Source: Polyodon spathula
Taxonomy: Eukaryota; Chordata; Actinopteri; Acipenseriformes; Polyodontidae
Direction: 5' to 3'
DNA: 64,000 nucleotides
NCBI RefSeq assembly: GCF_017654505.1
Contig: NC_054559.1
Location: forward strand, 12,775,147-12,839,146
Below the pieces are notes generated by a model. The model saw nothing but the letters and a program-made list of their open reading frames with translations, had not been told where the DNA came from and ran no database searches. Made by a program: the position numbers and the translations under genes. Shown here piece after piece: positions 1-12,552 of the stretch; the first letter of the stretch is position 1, and the number at the start of each line of letters is the position of its first letter.

Positions 1-3000
1 TGAAAACCCACACACTGCAATTTGAGTTATAAAGCTAACCTGCGCATTCCTTTCTTTTAAAATGTCAACGATATAATACACCGTCTCAAGTCATAAATGC
101 TGTAAATCACGCACGCTTGTCATCTGAAAATGAGTCAGCTCCATCTGAACAATAACTCCTGAAGTCATATCAAATTTAAAATGTATTTTATATTTACGTG
201 CACTGCTTTGGATGAGAAATTCAAGGGTCTTTGGGGAAATCCCAGGCCAATTCTAATCTGTCACACACTCCCACCTGCCCTAAAATATTTCCAAAACACT
301 ATGGGACAGTATGTTGGTAGTAGAAAAGGGGCAGTATAGTAAAGGAAATTGCACTGCAGTTTAACCAAGCCTGTTTACTACTAAGTATTTTTAGTGCAAT
401 GTTCGCTGAAAGGATAAAACTGCAATCAAAATTCTAAATCTATTAAATAGCTTTAGAATGCATACAGTACAATGACCCTAAATGACATTTCTGCTGTGTT
501 TTTGTTTCTGGTTTAGTAACTTTGTAGTTAAATAATTATTTTTTTGTATTTTCTAAAAATAAATCTCAATGACAATTTGGAGTAAAGAGTTTTCAAAATC
601 TAGTCCTAGGTGGGTCTTTTCATTAAATGAAATGGTTACAACCGCTATTGAAAAGTGGAGAAACTGGAATTTCCAAAGAAACACTGGGGACCTGTTCACA
701 GGTTTATGTAACTGTGCAATGAGTCTGCGTACTGTACTACAGCTACAGAAATGAGAAAGGAGTGAGAAACGTCTTTAAATAATGATTACATGATAAACAT
801 GCAGGCTTCATGAGTTTTTTTTTTTTTCTTTTTAAACTAGATGTTGCTTTTGGCTCCGTTGACTGTTTTCGAACGCACTACGTTTGTTGCCATAAATACA
901 TACATGGTTACATTGACAGATGCGTAGGCTAATGGGTAAAATCGACTTCCATTAGAGAGAGTTAAACTAATAAGGATATCAAAAGTGAGAAATGAATGAG
1001 CAAACTGTCATACAATAACACACGCAAACAGTCCCCAATGCTCTTACTAATGAGCAATGTGTGCCTCTGTAGCAGATTATATAGACATACTGTATATAGG
1101 CAGATATACATAGAGGAATTATTATTATAGTACATGGTGAACGTTAACTTTCCTATAAACATCAGTGTTTTACAGTCTTAGTATACCCAATGGTGGCGCA
1201 AGAGCAGTCTATAACAAGACTAGGTGGGGCACGAGACCCGTGTAAAATAAGATTGCCAGGGTATAATCAGGTTGATAAAACTACTAACTTCGTTTTTTTC
1301 AAACAAACTCTAGCACCAGTGCATGAACACAACATCAATACCAAAACAAACAATAACGGCCTACAGATTTAAAGTTTTATCCAAAGAGTAGTGCAATAAG
1401 CAATATGAATTTGGTGAGAAATCATCCAAGTTTACCCTCCAAAAAACCCAATAGAATTTTATATTCTGTCCCATAACTTTGCAAAAATGATCATAAGTAA
1501 TAGACACAAACCATTATATGCATTTTGTGGTTCTGATTTTATTTTTCTTGTAAATGACATTTGACGTGCTATAGCTAGTCACAAATGCACCAGGTGTACA
1601 AATTCTCCATATGTATAAATGGATTAGTCTTAGACTGACATGAGTGAATAACTTCAATGTAAAGAATTGAAATAAACTGACAAGGCAGATTGCCAAATGG
1701 ATCAGTACATTAATATTTGAAGAAAAAAAACAAATAAAAACAGATTGATAAATTGATAGCCAGAAGAAATACTATAGAGATTTTAAATTTAAAAAAAAAT
1801 TGAATAGACTTTGAAACTGCTTGAAAAGGTTACATGAACGATAGTATACAGGAGAGGAAATGAGGAAATGAGCAAGTGTTCTTAAATCCATCCCTAACTT
1901 CCAATACTTTTTGTTCCTGGGGGTGGCCGGGGTGGGGGGGGGGATTTTAGAACTCTAGTATTTCCATAACAATATGAAATACTACTGCATGTTAATTTAG
2001 TATCATCACCAAACTGAGGACAGCAATGGCATGAGCCAGTGGAAATTGTATTTATGTGGTACAATGGCTGTTTCTTGAATCCTGGTGCCGCCACCTTGCC
2101 GTTTGCATTTTATTTCACAGCAACAATACAACTCCTGATATTTTCATCAATACAAAAAGTGAGAAATTCCAAGAGTATCCATTACATGTCCACAATGGTT
2201 AAACATGCTGACCATGTGCTTCTAGAAATAAATGCCTTCACGCGTCCCTGGTTGGCACCAGGGCAGACAGCTGGAAAAGAATACAAATTGGCAAAATCCT
2301 TTTTGTTTGCTTGCACCTCAATATAGGACATGGAAATTAAGTGGGGTCACAATGAACAAAAAAGAATTATTACAAATAAAATAGAACATAGTGTTTCCTT
2401 CACTGTCGTTATTACCAGAGAGGAAACGCAACCAGATCTGAATTAAGCAGAATGCAGACTGCTGTGTGGAGAAGTCACTTTAGACAGGCTTGCAGACGTT
2501 TTTGATGTCTCTGAAGGTCACCTTGTATTAATGACAGTCAGGCCTCACGATCGATTCTCTTACCTCTTGTTGACATTAGAGACATCACTGGACCGCCCTT
2601 TATCTTTGTGCTGGAGTTATATTTTAACTGAGCTAAGACCACCAGAGCTCAATTCACTGACAGCCATGAAAGCCAGAAGACGTTCTACCAGCAGTAGTGT
2701 GGTTTGAACTTTTAACCTCATCCCGGAATCCAGAACAGCAGCGTATCACACAACACTGCCTGTTACAAAAGCGGAAAAATACAATAACAAAAAAAAGGCT
2801 TATTTAAAATGTTTGTCCAAAACTGCAGAGCCCATTGTTCTTCCACTGGTTTCACACAGTTGTCAGAACCATCTCCAATTCCCTGAGTACATAAAATGAA
2901 AGGGTAAGTGTAGGCACACTTATACTGAAATCCTGCTCCGTTCCGAGTGCATGAATAACACAGGAAAACATGAAAGTGCAAAGTGGGTTGTTTAAAACGG

Positions 3001-3700
3001 TAGTAGACTTTCAAATATGTTTGTCTAATTCTAATGTAATCCTGGTTACAGCCTCCTATAACCATAACACTGATATGATTTAATCATGAATAAGCTCAGA
3101 TACAGCCAGAGTATTGAATGTGTCCTACAAGAATGCTTACTTGAAATTAATTCAATAGAAAATAATTCAGACACAGTTCTCTCTCTTTTTTTTTTTTTTT
3201 TTAGCACAGAACTTTACCTTTCTGCTGATGAGACTGGTATGTTGTGAGAGGAAATTGAAAAGAAAGGAAGAATTGAACCTGTACACTGCTTTTAATCTCC
3301 AATGGATATTCGGCATTGTGCAGAGGCATCAGATTGATTTACATGTACATAAAACATGTCGTCTTCATTCCCCTTCAGCTCCCAATTTGGTCACATCAGG
3401 TTCAATTGCTAACATAACCTGTTGCAGGCTATAGTGTATAAATCTGTCTATCTATCTATACTCTGTGTGCATTTCAGTGGATGCTTGGCTTGTATTCCCA
3501 GAAGAACCATTAACAGAATCGTGAGACCATGAGCAGACCACAAGCTTTACTAGCAAAGGCAATAAAATGAATTTGGTACGAATATTGCATAGCAATCTTT
3601 GTGCGGTCACATACAGGTTGTCAAATGTTGCTTCACACCAATGTGATACCATTTGCTGACTGTCAGTGCTGCTAGACACAATGGCCACTGCCCATGTTTG
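1..3700. other. AT-rich non-coding DNA, probably GSG1L intron
   Basis: No exon, RNA gene or recognisable transposon seen. It contains only scattered A/T runs and a G-run (1930-1942). Because GSG1L exons resume at 8902 and no earlier exon is visible, this is best read as intron of that gene, although a non-coding stretch cannot be assigned from sequence alone. Confidence 0.5.
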
Positions 3701-3719
3701 TTTACATACTTTGCAAGGT

Positions 3720-4150
3720 GGTTCTCGATATTAACAGCTAACCAGCTTGCCTCTGATCTATTTAGATGAAGTCCATCATTCTTATAAAATCTATTTTCCA
3801 GAAACGGTCCAAGTTATTAAACCCAGACCCTTTTGAGCACACCAGCCAGCTAGCCACGCATTTTACAGTTATAATTCTGCTGAACTTTTCATCCCCACAA
3901 CCAATAACAGGTAATGGACCTGACAGAATAATTCGGCATCCTGACCTTTTTAGTTGTTTTGTTAATGAAGTCTTTCTGAACTTCAGATGTCCTGTTTCTT
4001 ATGTCATTTGTACCTGCGTGTACAATGACCACAGACTCTTTTCCGATTTATTTAATAGTTTCCACACTACTGATTCAATGTCCTTAGTTTTTGCTCCAGG
4101 GAGGCAGGTAACCGTTCTGTTTATAGGGTCTTTACGGCTAAAATCACTAC
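3720..4150 (-). pseudogene. Decayed SGNH/GDSL-hydrolase domain fragment (LINE ORF1-like esterase)
   Basis: Read on the minus strand, blocks of an SGNH-hydrolase domain appear in the right order but in shifting frames: TVTCLPGA (4092-4115), IVHAGTNDIRNR with the Asn-bearing block GTND (around 3991-4024), SGCRIILSGPLPVIG (about 3900-3943) and the final block DGLHLN (3760-3777) carrying the catalytic Asp/His pair. At least two frameshifts and stop codons separate them, and the position expected for the catalytic Ser (GDS) reads SDF, so it cannot be functional. Esterase domains of this kind are known in ORF1 of CR1/L2-clade LINEs, and an L2-like ORF2 relic lies 0.7 kb away on the opposite strand. 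The 208-residue plus-strand frame at 3766-4392 is its antisense shadow. It could alternatively come from an unrelated SGNH gene family expanded in fish. Confidence 0.6.
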
Positions 4151-4859
4151 TAACAGAACCTCCCCCCTATTTCCAGACAACACATCACCAAGAAACACCC
4201 GGCATTGTTCTAGAAACAGTCAGAAAACATAATCTATCCGCATTGTTTAAAATACATCGCTGTAGCAGATACAGTCTTGGGCTTAACTGTATATTCTATT
4301 GGCCTAGTATATTCATACTGAAATCTGCTGAAAAGGGTAACAATCCTGGCCATCACTGTAATGATGGAATACTGACTATTAAATCTTGTTGATTCCCTCT
4401 AAATAAAAACCGTAGTGTGACCGACACCTCAATTTCCTAATGCGTCACCATATCTCAGTGTGCATCACAGATGGCTAGAGTGTGAAACAAATTCAGCGGA
4501 ACATGCAACAGCAATACGGTACAGCTGACTGCGCATAGCACTAGCTAGAATTCCAAAACGTGCCATATGCAGACAGATCTTTTTATAATAACATTGTCAG
4601 CCTGCCCTGGTCTTTAAAATAAGCACACCCTTTTCTATTATTCCATTTACAGCACAATATACGTTTCTATAGCTATACTTTATAACGGCTTTATATTATT
4701 GACTTAATGTAGGCACAGGTGACATTTTGCATGAACTGGTTTACAGGAAGGTCGTTGTCAGTAATGTTCTGTTTCCCCAGTATTAGCGGTTTGGATTGAG
4801 GCAAGAGTTACAGTAGGATAATAAAAAGAAAAGATGCAAATGACTTAATAGATGAAACT

Positions 4860-7315
4860 TGAGTCACCTAGTTAGTAATACTGTTTACTATATGGTGTCA
4901 TTGTTTACTACAGTACTAATGCATACCTTACAGTGGACTTCACTACTGTTATTAATAATGAGCTATTCAGTACAATTAATACATAGAATTAATCGGGTTA
5001 CTGTCCCAGGTTATTCATTTTTTGAACTGTTAACATTAACACTAAATAGAGCACTACCTGTTCATATTGTAATTATCTATCGACCACCTAAGTCAAACAT
5101 GTTATTTTTAGCTGAATTTAGTGACTTGCTGTCTTCATTGACAGTCCATTATAATAGGATTCTTCTACTGGGTGATTTTAACCTACGTGTTGATACAGAG
5201 TCTGACTCCACATCTGTGGAATTTGAGGTTACTGAATTCCTTAGATTAGATTATATCCAGCATGTAAAAGGTCCCATGCACAATCGTGATCGTACTTTGG
5301 CAATCTCTCGTGGTTTAGTTGTTAAAAATGTATAAACTACATATCTCTCAGTTTCTGCCCATCTTGCTATTCTTTTTGAGGTCAGCATACCAGTAACTAC
5401 AAAATCCATGGAACGTACACTTAAATCTCATTAATTCCTTAACTGCTGGTAAATTTCCTGATATACTGAGTTTATTATCGGCCCCGGAGCGCTTATCTGT
5501 AGATGAGATGGTGAACACCTCATTGACTGTCGTCTTAGATGTTGTAGCGTCAGTCAAAACTCGGAGGGTATGGGTTTTTTTTTTTTTTTTAATAAAAGCT
5601 CACCGTGGTTTAATGATGCTACTTGCAAATTGAAATATTAGGGTCGGAAATTAAAACAGAGATTAATTAATTATTCTCCAAATAGTTCAAATCACTTCTA
5701 AAAATAAAATACTACACATTAGAAATCCACAAACATAAGCTATAAAGGAGGCTTGTTACACAGTATTATCTATTAGTGCCTCTAAGGCTACTATGGAGGT
5801 CTTTTCTTTGATTGCCATTCAAGAGCTGACAGCTCCGATGTAGCACATGAGAACTACTACATGTTCTCTGACCCCATTCCTACAAAATAATTAGACGTTC
5901 TTTGGAGCTCTTCTTACCCACATTTTAAAATGCTCAAGAAACACAACTTGGATCCTAAACTCATTAATAACTACAGGCCCATCTCCAATCTTCCATTCTT
6001 AGACAAGGTTTTAAAGAGGGTTGCATTTCAAGTACAAAGTTTAACTGTTAATGGTGTATCTGAGAAACTTCAGTCCGGATTTCGTGCTACACATAGTACA
6101 GAGACAGCCCTTGTCAAAGTTGTAAATGACCTACTGATAAGCTCTGACTTGGGCTTTCCATCAGTTCTAATTCTTCTTGATCCAAGTGCTGCTTTTGACA
6201 CTTATTAAATCGGTCAAATACTTAGTGGGACTGTCTGGCCTGGTTTCAGTCTAACCTCCCTGATAGGTATCAGTTTGTCTATTGGGGAGGAAAAATCACC
6301 ATTGACCGAAGTTGATTGCAGTGTTCCACAAGGTTCTATTTTGGGTCCATTGCTATTTTCGTTATATATGTTACCATTGGGTGATATCGTTAGGAAACAT
6401 GGTGTGAACTTCCACTGCTGTGCAGATGATACACAGCTGGTGATACTTCTGTCTGGGTGTTACTTGCTGCTTGCTGATATCAAGTGTTTGTCTCAAAAAT
6501 TCCTAATGTTGAAGTCAGAGGTTATGTTTGTAGGCTCCCATAACCAAATCAGAAATGTAGGATTGCATGAGTTTGACCCTAGCAGTCTTTTATCAAATCC
6601 TAAAACAGAAATAAAAAATTGGGGGGGTTATTGTTGATCCTGATTTATCATTTGAGTCTCAAATTAGGGAAGTTTCTAACGTATCCTCGAGACACGAGAC
6701 CTATTATCTCCTTATCTGATGCCGAGAGACTAACACATGCCTTTGTTTCTTCAATAATTGATTCATGTAATGCGCTTCTCTCTAGTATACCAAAACGTGC
6801 TGTGCCCCGCCTACAGCTTGTTCAGAATACAGCTGCTAGGATTTTCACTGAAACTAAAAAAAAAAATGAGCATATCACCCCTGTTTTAGCCTCTTTGCGC
6901 TGGCTCTCTGTTCAATATAGAACTGATTTTAAAATCTTATTTACCTATAAATCCTTGAATGAAGCAAGAGCTACTGACTGCGTGTCTCCCAAATCACACT
7001 CTTACATTACAGGAAGCAGGGCTGCCCATTGTTCCCAGGGTCAATAAAATCAATACGGGAGGTAGGGCCCCTAAACTATAGAATGCACTACCTCCATGTG
7101 TTAAAGCTGGGTTTGTGTATTTTTAAGTCTAAACTTTTAAAACATTTTTTTTTTAAAACTGGCATTTCTTAGTGGTTTTAATGCAACACGATTGCTAGCT
7201 TGTTTATTATTATTTGTATATTTTGTATTATGTATTTCTGTACAATGCCTTGTAATACTTCTGTATGAAAGGCACTATATAAATGAAATAAAAAAATAAA
7301 AAAATCAATAAATAA
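4860..7315 (+). mobile_element. Degenerate L2/CR1-clade non-LTR retrotransposon (ORF2 and 3' tail)
   Basis: The pieces run in ORF2 order. The C-terminal half of the AP-endonuclease is at about 4990-5335 (IVIIYRPPK, then LLLGDFNLRVD and HVKGPMHNRDRTL). A linker is at about 5340-5580 (SIPVTTKSMERT, LSAPERLSVDEMV). Reverse transcriptase follows at 5930-6208 ([32 protein letters not shown], motif A as AAFDT) and 6275-6450 ([17 protein letters not shown], motif C as CADDTQ where YADD is expected). The C-terminal region is at 6619-7047 (LQLVQNTAARIFTETKK, ITPVLASLRWL). It ends in an L2-type tail (gtatgaaaggcactatataaat, 7262-7283) and A-rich repeats. Many frameshifts and stops are present, the 5' end is missing, and the motif C tyrosine is replaced; the copy is dead. 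It lies in the same orientation as GSG1L, inside its intron. Confidence 0.88.
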
Positions 7316-8901
7316 ATTAGGCATGTATTACATGGTTTACAGTTAAATTGCTGATTTCCTTGCCTCCTCCCATGTCGAGGACAGGGTCCAGGGAGATGCA
7401 GGTTTTTCAATGCATAACCCTGGAGTCCTCTGCTGCTCCCCTGGAAGAAAAGGTGTTCTCAACAACTTGGAGTGTGTCTGTGACTACATTTAATTCTGTC
7501 TGATTCCACCTTAATTCCTCCAATAAACTGAATCCCAAACCATTTGCACAGATTGAAGCCTTCATAAATCCATTAATTTAGCAAGAACATTTATGTGCAA
7601 GGAAGACTTCAAGGAGTGAGAATAGAAGCGGTAAGAGGATCAAATGAGCTCTTTGCTCTTAATTCTCATCAGCTCTTTTTTATGGGGGTTCAGGAAGGAA
7701 AAATGCACCCGATTTAAAGTTATCAAAACAAAAATAAACAACTCTGACATTTAATTGGAAGCAAGTCTGTGTAATAGCTCAGGGTTCATTAATATCATTA
7801 CCAAACTTAACTATCCAGTGTTCATTTTTCATAATCGATAATTACATTTTTGTTAATTTCAAAACATTACCCCAAATTGCCTGCATTTCAAATTAAGATT
7901 CTCAAAGTATTCAATAATTGTTGAATACTTTAAAAGACAATATTACTGTTCTTTCTTTTATATATGGTGTTATATTCCTTTGTCAATTAATCAGGTAAAA
8001 CTGATATCAAAATGATTTAAAAAAAATTATATGAATAAATAGACAGGTCAAAAGGCACTTTGTAACAAACCAGGCACTTAAAAAAGCAAATAAATAAATG
8101 CATACCTTACAGTTTTAGGGATGAGAGATTCAGGTTAAAGTTCATGACTGGGTCAGGCATTTCCGCAATTCATTACAAAAAAGTGGAAGTTCAACAGAAG
8201 GGATATATAGATTATATATCGTTTTTGTTCACAAAGGTTTCCAGTTATGTACGGTACTAGAGGAAGCTGCTCCAGATATGGCTAATGTGGCCCATTCTTG
8301 TGGTGGTGTCTGCTGTCTCTACAAACAAGACGTCCTGCTAAACACAGTAATGAGCTGTGTGCTTAGCCATGACTGAAGAAAACACGGACGTGTCTGCCCT
8401 GAAGAAGCCAAGAAGGAATTGCAATGTTACAAGCAACTCTCTGTCTCCATGCTACTGGCAACTTGTCCCCATGACCCTGATAAACCAAGAAAAATGGCCA
8501 ATTATTCAATGCAATCACATGTCGATTAAGAACTGGAAATGTGAGATGAGCCGTCTATACCAGTGACTGGAAATTCGTCATCAACCATTTTCCCTGCAAG
8601 GAAACAATGGTAACGCTTGGATCACAAATAAGTATCTCATTATTTAATTAATTTAACAAACAGTCGATATGCCATGCATGTGTCTTTTTATCATTAGACT
8701 TCCATTTGAGCGCATTTTTCAGATGTATGTTTTTTGAGCCTTGGTAGTTTCCTGCTCCATGTTTTGTGACTTATTGCACCACTGGGTTACACGTGTAGAG
8801 GTAGTAATGAGACTAGGGACAGGCACAATACGGCCCTAACTAATGTGGTTTATCTCATATCCTGCACACCTTTATATTCTTGTTGCCTTGTGTCTTCTCA
8901 G
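7316..8901 (+). other. Intronic DNA before the 48-bp GSG1L exon
   Basis: AT-rich, with no exon or transposon that I recognise. The stretch 7640-7900 is free of simple repeats and rich in TAAT/ATTA homeodomain-type cores, which can occur in conserved enhancers, but this is not evidence on its own. Confidence 0.4.
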
Positions 8902-8949
8902 GTGAGAAATGCAGAAGCTTTATTGATTTGGCCCCAGCGTCTGAGAGGG
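8902..8949 (+). CDS. GSG1L: GSG1L coding exon of 48 bp (end of extracellular loop 1)
   Basis: Short exon that is easy to miss because it lies in no long open frame. The acceptor is a pyrimidine-rich tract ending ttctcag at 8901 and the donor is gtgagt at 8950. It enters at codon position 2 (two bases completing a Gly), encodes EKCRSFIDLAPASER and leaves one base (G) that joins the next exon's GT to make Gly. This is the membrane-proximal end of extracellular loop 1, with one of the conserved loop cysteines, immediately before TM2. The family sequence reads LGEKCRSFIDLAPASEKG, so the only visible change is the conservative K-to-R near the end. Confidence 0.93.
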
Positions 8950-9849
8950 GTGAGTATGGGTTAAGCCGGCTATCAGGCTTGTTTGACAAGGGACGTTGGA
9001 ACCTGTGCAAATAACAGATTAGTTATCCTTGTCAGGTAGCAGTTATTCAATGTACTGTATTATTATATGGGACTGAGTGCTGGATTCAGAGTATGAGTCC
9101 AATCTCAATTTCATTATTGTCCAATATATGCATTATATGTGCATGGCAATGAATCCTAAATGGCTAACCCTACTGAATATAGTGTATGTTTTTTAAACTC
9201 GGGGCTTCAGAGGTTAAGTTCAGGAAACAGGCTTGCAGGACGCATAACATGAACATATTTTTGTGTGATATTTGGCAGAGATTTAAAATAAATAAATAAA
9301 TAAATTGGAAACGTGTCAGAACCATATAGTTGTTCTTATAAATTAGTAGAGTTTATAATGGCCATGACAGTGGAGCTCAAACTGACACTGTAAAAGAACA
9401 AAACTAATGAGCACAGCAGTGTCTTTAATAGCCTGCCATGGAATAAGTGTTTTCCCCTGATGTGTAACCAGTCTTGTCTGGTAGCAAATCTCAATCTAAT
9501 CTAAAGTGAAAGAGACTGTACTGTGTCTCTCAAACCACTGCAATGACAGTGGAGAAACTGAAACATTATTGTCAGTCTGTGCATCTCCTTTCATATGCTA
9601 TTGTCAATCCAGAAACATGTTTTTTTTTTTTTTCAGGTGTACAATTGAATGGTTGTGCATTGGTAGTAACAAGATAACATGCCTTGTGGGATGCCTACAA
9701 ACATCACGTTAAAATATTAAAAGAGCAGACGATTGTCTATGAATGGGTACAAATAGTATTCCAGGGGTAGTTAAAACATATTATTTAACTATGTTGAGAA
9801 TACCAGACAGCAGGCGGTGTATTATAAGTAAGCAACAAGACACGACAGG

Positions 9850-9881
9850 GTGTGAGATATACTCTAATATCCACACGCCCC
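9850..9881. repeat. Palindromic repeat-end motif, copy 1
   Basis: Imperfect inverted repeat GTGNGATAT-CT-TAATATC-ACAC followed by C-rich bases. The same arrangement recurs in direct orientation at 10799-10829. It probably belongs to the terminal or subterminal region of a non-autonomous DNA transposon family; the family is not identified. Confidence 0.4.
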
Positions 9882-10798
9882 GGGTGCATTAAGTCGCAAG
9901 GCGAAAAAAAAAAAAAAAAACCCTGTAAAAACATGTTTTAATTAACAAAAAAGTAATTTTTGTTAAATATCCTTCCATCTCCGCCTGACCTTAGAAAAAA
10001 TAGTTCCTTAAAACATAAAAAAATAAAACAAAAAATGCATTAATTAAATAATAATTTCAGATGTTGAATTGAACATTGCCACTGAAAGTGCAGTTTTGGT
10101 TCATTACACTTCTTGTAATTCTTGGTTTATTCGTTAGTAAAATATTACTGCCCATTTTCATCATGATACAGCACAAATGAGTCTGCCTTTAAATCACACA
10201 GCACAAAGCAACCCGTTACTTATTAAACTGACTTTGCAGAAGGCATGATACCATCGTACCTGGACACATTTAAAAGGTACGGCAGGAACTGTCGAGATGA
10301 ATTTATAAATGTTCAGCATCAGATCACACAGCTGCGCAGGGGGTGGGTTCGGTGGCAGCAGGCAGGCAGACCGAAGAATGTACAGCGGGAGCAACGGCAA
10401 CAAAACATCTTTTAACCCCAAAGTCACCTTTAAGAGGGACCCAAATCTTTTGTGAAAAGCTGAAAGTTTAAGAGATATTTTTAAACTGTTTATTTTCAAA
10501 ATGGTATAGGGAAACGCTGTAGTTCAGGGAGAGGTAATAGCGATCAGAATGGCAAATTTTGAATTTATTTCAATACTTTTGCTTTTTTTCACTACTTTAA
10601 TTATCATTGGTGTCAGATTCATTCAATATCTCATGTACACTTCGGTTTCCCAAAAGTTCAACATTTACATAAATCTTGTCGTCGTCAGTCATGTTTATTG
10701 CTATAAATTCCAATATGTTTGCCGTTCTTGTTTTTAAATGCTAGGTGTATGGATATCTGCCAGTGATTTGCCCGTTTTTGAAAAAAGTGCCGACCCAT

Positions 10799-10829
10799 GG
10801 TGATATGCTGTAATATCAACACCCCCATG
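10799..10829. repeat. Palindromic repeat-end motif, copy 2
   Basis: ggtgatatgctgtaatatca followed by acaccccc, matching the motif at 9850-9881 position by position apart from a few substitutions. It is followed by gaccaatcagggtagagtat, a string of the type found near the ends of dispersed fish repeats. The two copies are about 950 bp apart. Confidence 0.4.
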
Positions 10830-12552
10830 AGACCCGTTTTGACCAATCAGGGTAGAGTATTTAAAATCTGCATTTTATACTGCTGTATAATTCCGTCAAG
10901 GGGCTCTGAAGGAGGAATGCAGAAACAAGTTAAGCTTGTGTTGAATTTCAGTCATAAATAGTCTGTATGCCGAAGTGGAGACTAAAGCCCTGTTCACACT
11001 TGTACCAGTACAAAACCACTTACTGTCCTAACTCACTTTTCAATACCGGTACAGTACTAATACAGTTGCAATATACCTGTCCACATTCATGTATGTTTAA
11101 ATCGACAGTGTTCGGGTTCTGAACTTGTTTCCATGACGACTGATGTCACATCTGTTAGAAATGGATCAGCTGTTATGTAATACGACATGTTTTGCCATCC
11201 TGTCCATGTACAGTATTTTGTTTTGGTGTTAAATCATTAATAGATGAGCAGAATGTAAATGGATGAGACTAACAAAAAGGCAAAAACAATTAACCGTCTT
11301 TAAAAGCCTGAGCTTGCAAAGACAGCGGGCATGCATTACGGCTTCGGGAATAAGTTTTTCTTTATGGTAGTTTTTAAAAAAGTCTTAAATGGCAAAAGCT
11401 ATGCTAACACTGCTTTGGGAAACCCCCCTAGCACCACAAACCAGGCCAGCTTTTTAAAGTAATGTTATTTGAAGGGGTGAGGCGAAATGTTTCACAAAAA
11501 CTTGCGCAGTCTAAAATATTCCTGTCCTAGTTTTCATTCAGTAACACACAGACAGAGCCAGTATATTAAGAATGAGTTTTAAAAATATTCTTCCATCAAC
11601 CCCAGGTGAATGAGGTATCTCAGTTCTGTTTGCTAAGTTCTCTTCATCTATTTAAGGTGCTGTATTAAAAGCTATCTTTTTTTTATGCAAATAATTCCTT
11701 TTGCCTGAGTTCTGAAACAATCTGTCAGTATCTCTCTGACAGAGCAGGTTGCCCCCGGCAACGACTAGTACAGTACTAAAGCCCTCTAGGCCAATACAGT
11801 ATAGTCATTCAATTGAATTTCAGAAATAATATAAAATTAATAGAATACAAGGCTCTGGACAAGCCCAACTCAAATTCAAGGTGAGAAACGATGTTCCAGC
11901 TATATGGCCTTCACCCGGGGAGCCGATTTGTGAAAGGAAAAAGAGCTTCAGCAACCAGGCAGCACAAACCTTGCGTTCTTTAGCTGACAGTGTCTAAAGA
12001 GCACTCAAGGCCCTTAACATTATTTTTACTTTTTTTTATATATATTTTACCAACCAGAGCCTTCAACTGTTTTAATCAGTCTCTCATTTCAGCAGCTGTT
12101 CAATAAACTCCAAAGTGACTCACAGCTGAATAGATGTTTGACAGTGCCAGGTAGCAACCGAACAGTACAGGGTCTGTCAGCCACTCTATTGAATGGCTGT
12201 AATGCAAGGCTAGTCCTAGACGGAAGACTTTCTGGCCAGTCAATATAATCTAATTTGTTAACTCTCCAGTAATTCCTGGGCATTGACTGAACTCAAGACA
12301 GGAGGCCAGGCCCTTGATTTATACTTGTTTCTGTACTGCCATTGACATATCAGTTTTTTTTTTTTCTCAATAAGACCATATTTATTATCATAAGAATATA
12401 CTTTAATGATATCATGTTTGCAAATAGAGGCATTTTTTTTTTACATGAAAACAGTAGAGCTACACTAGAAAAATGAGACTTTATCTAAATGAGAAATGCA
12501 CACTTCATTTGAAAAGCCATGCTATTTTCACACATTTTAAACTGTAGCATTT

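Noticed and set aside
3766..4392. 208-codon plus-strand open frame, the second longest in the window
   Set aside because: It is the antisense of an SGNH-domain pseudogene; the plus-strand translation has no recognisable domain.
10981..11130. ccctgttcacacttgtaccagtac, resembling ends of some fish transposons
   Set aside because: No inverted partner or target duplication could be found.
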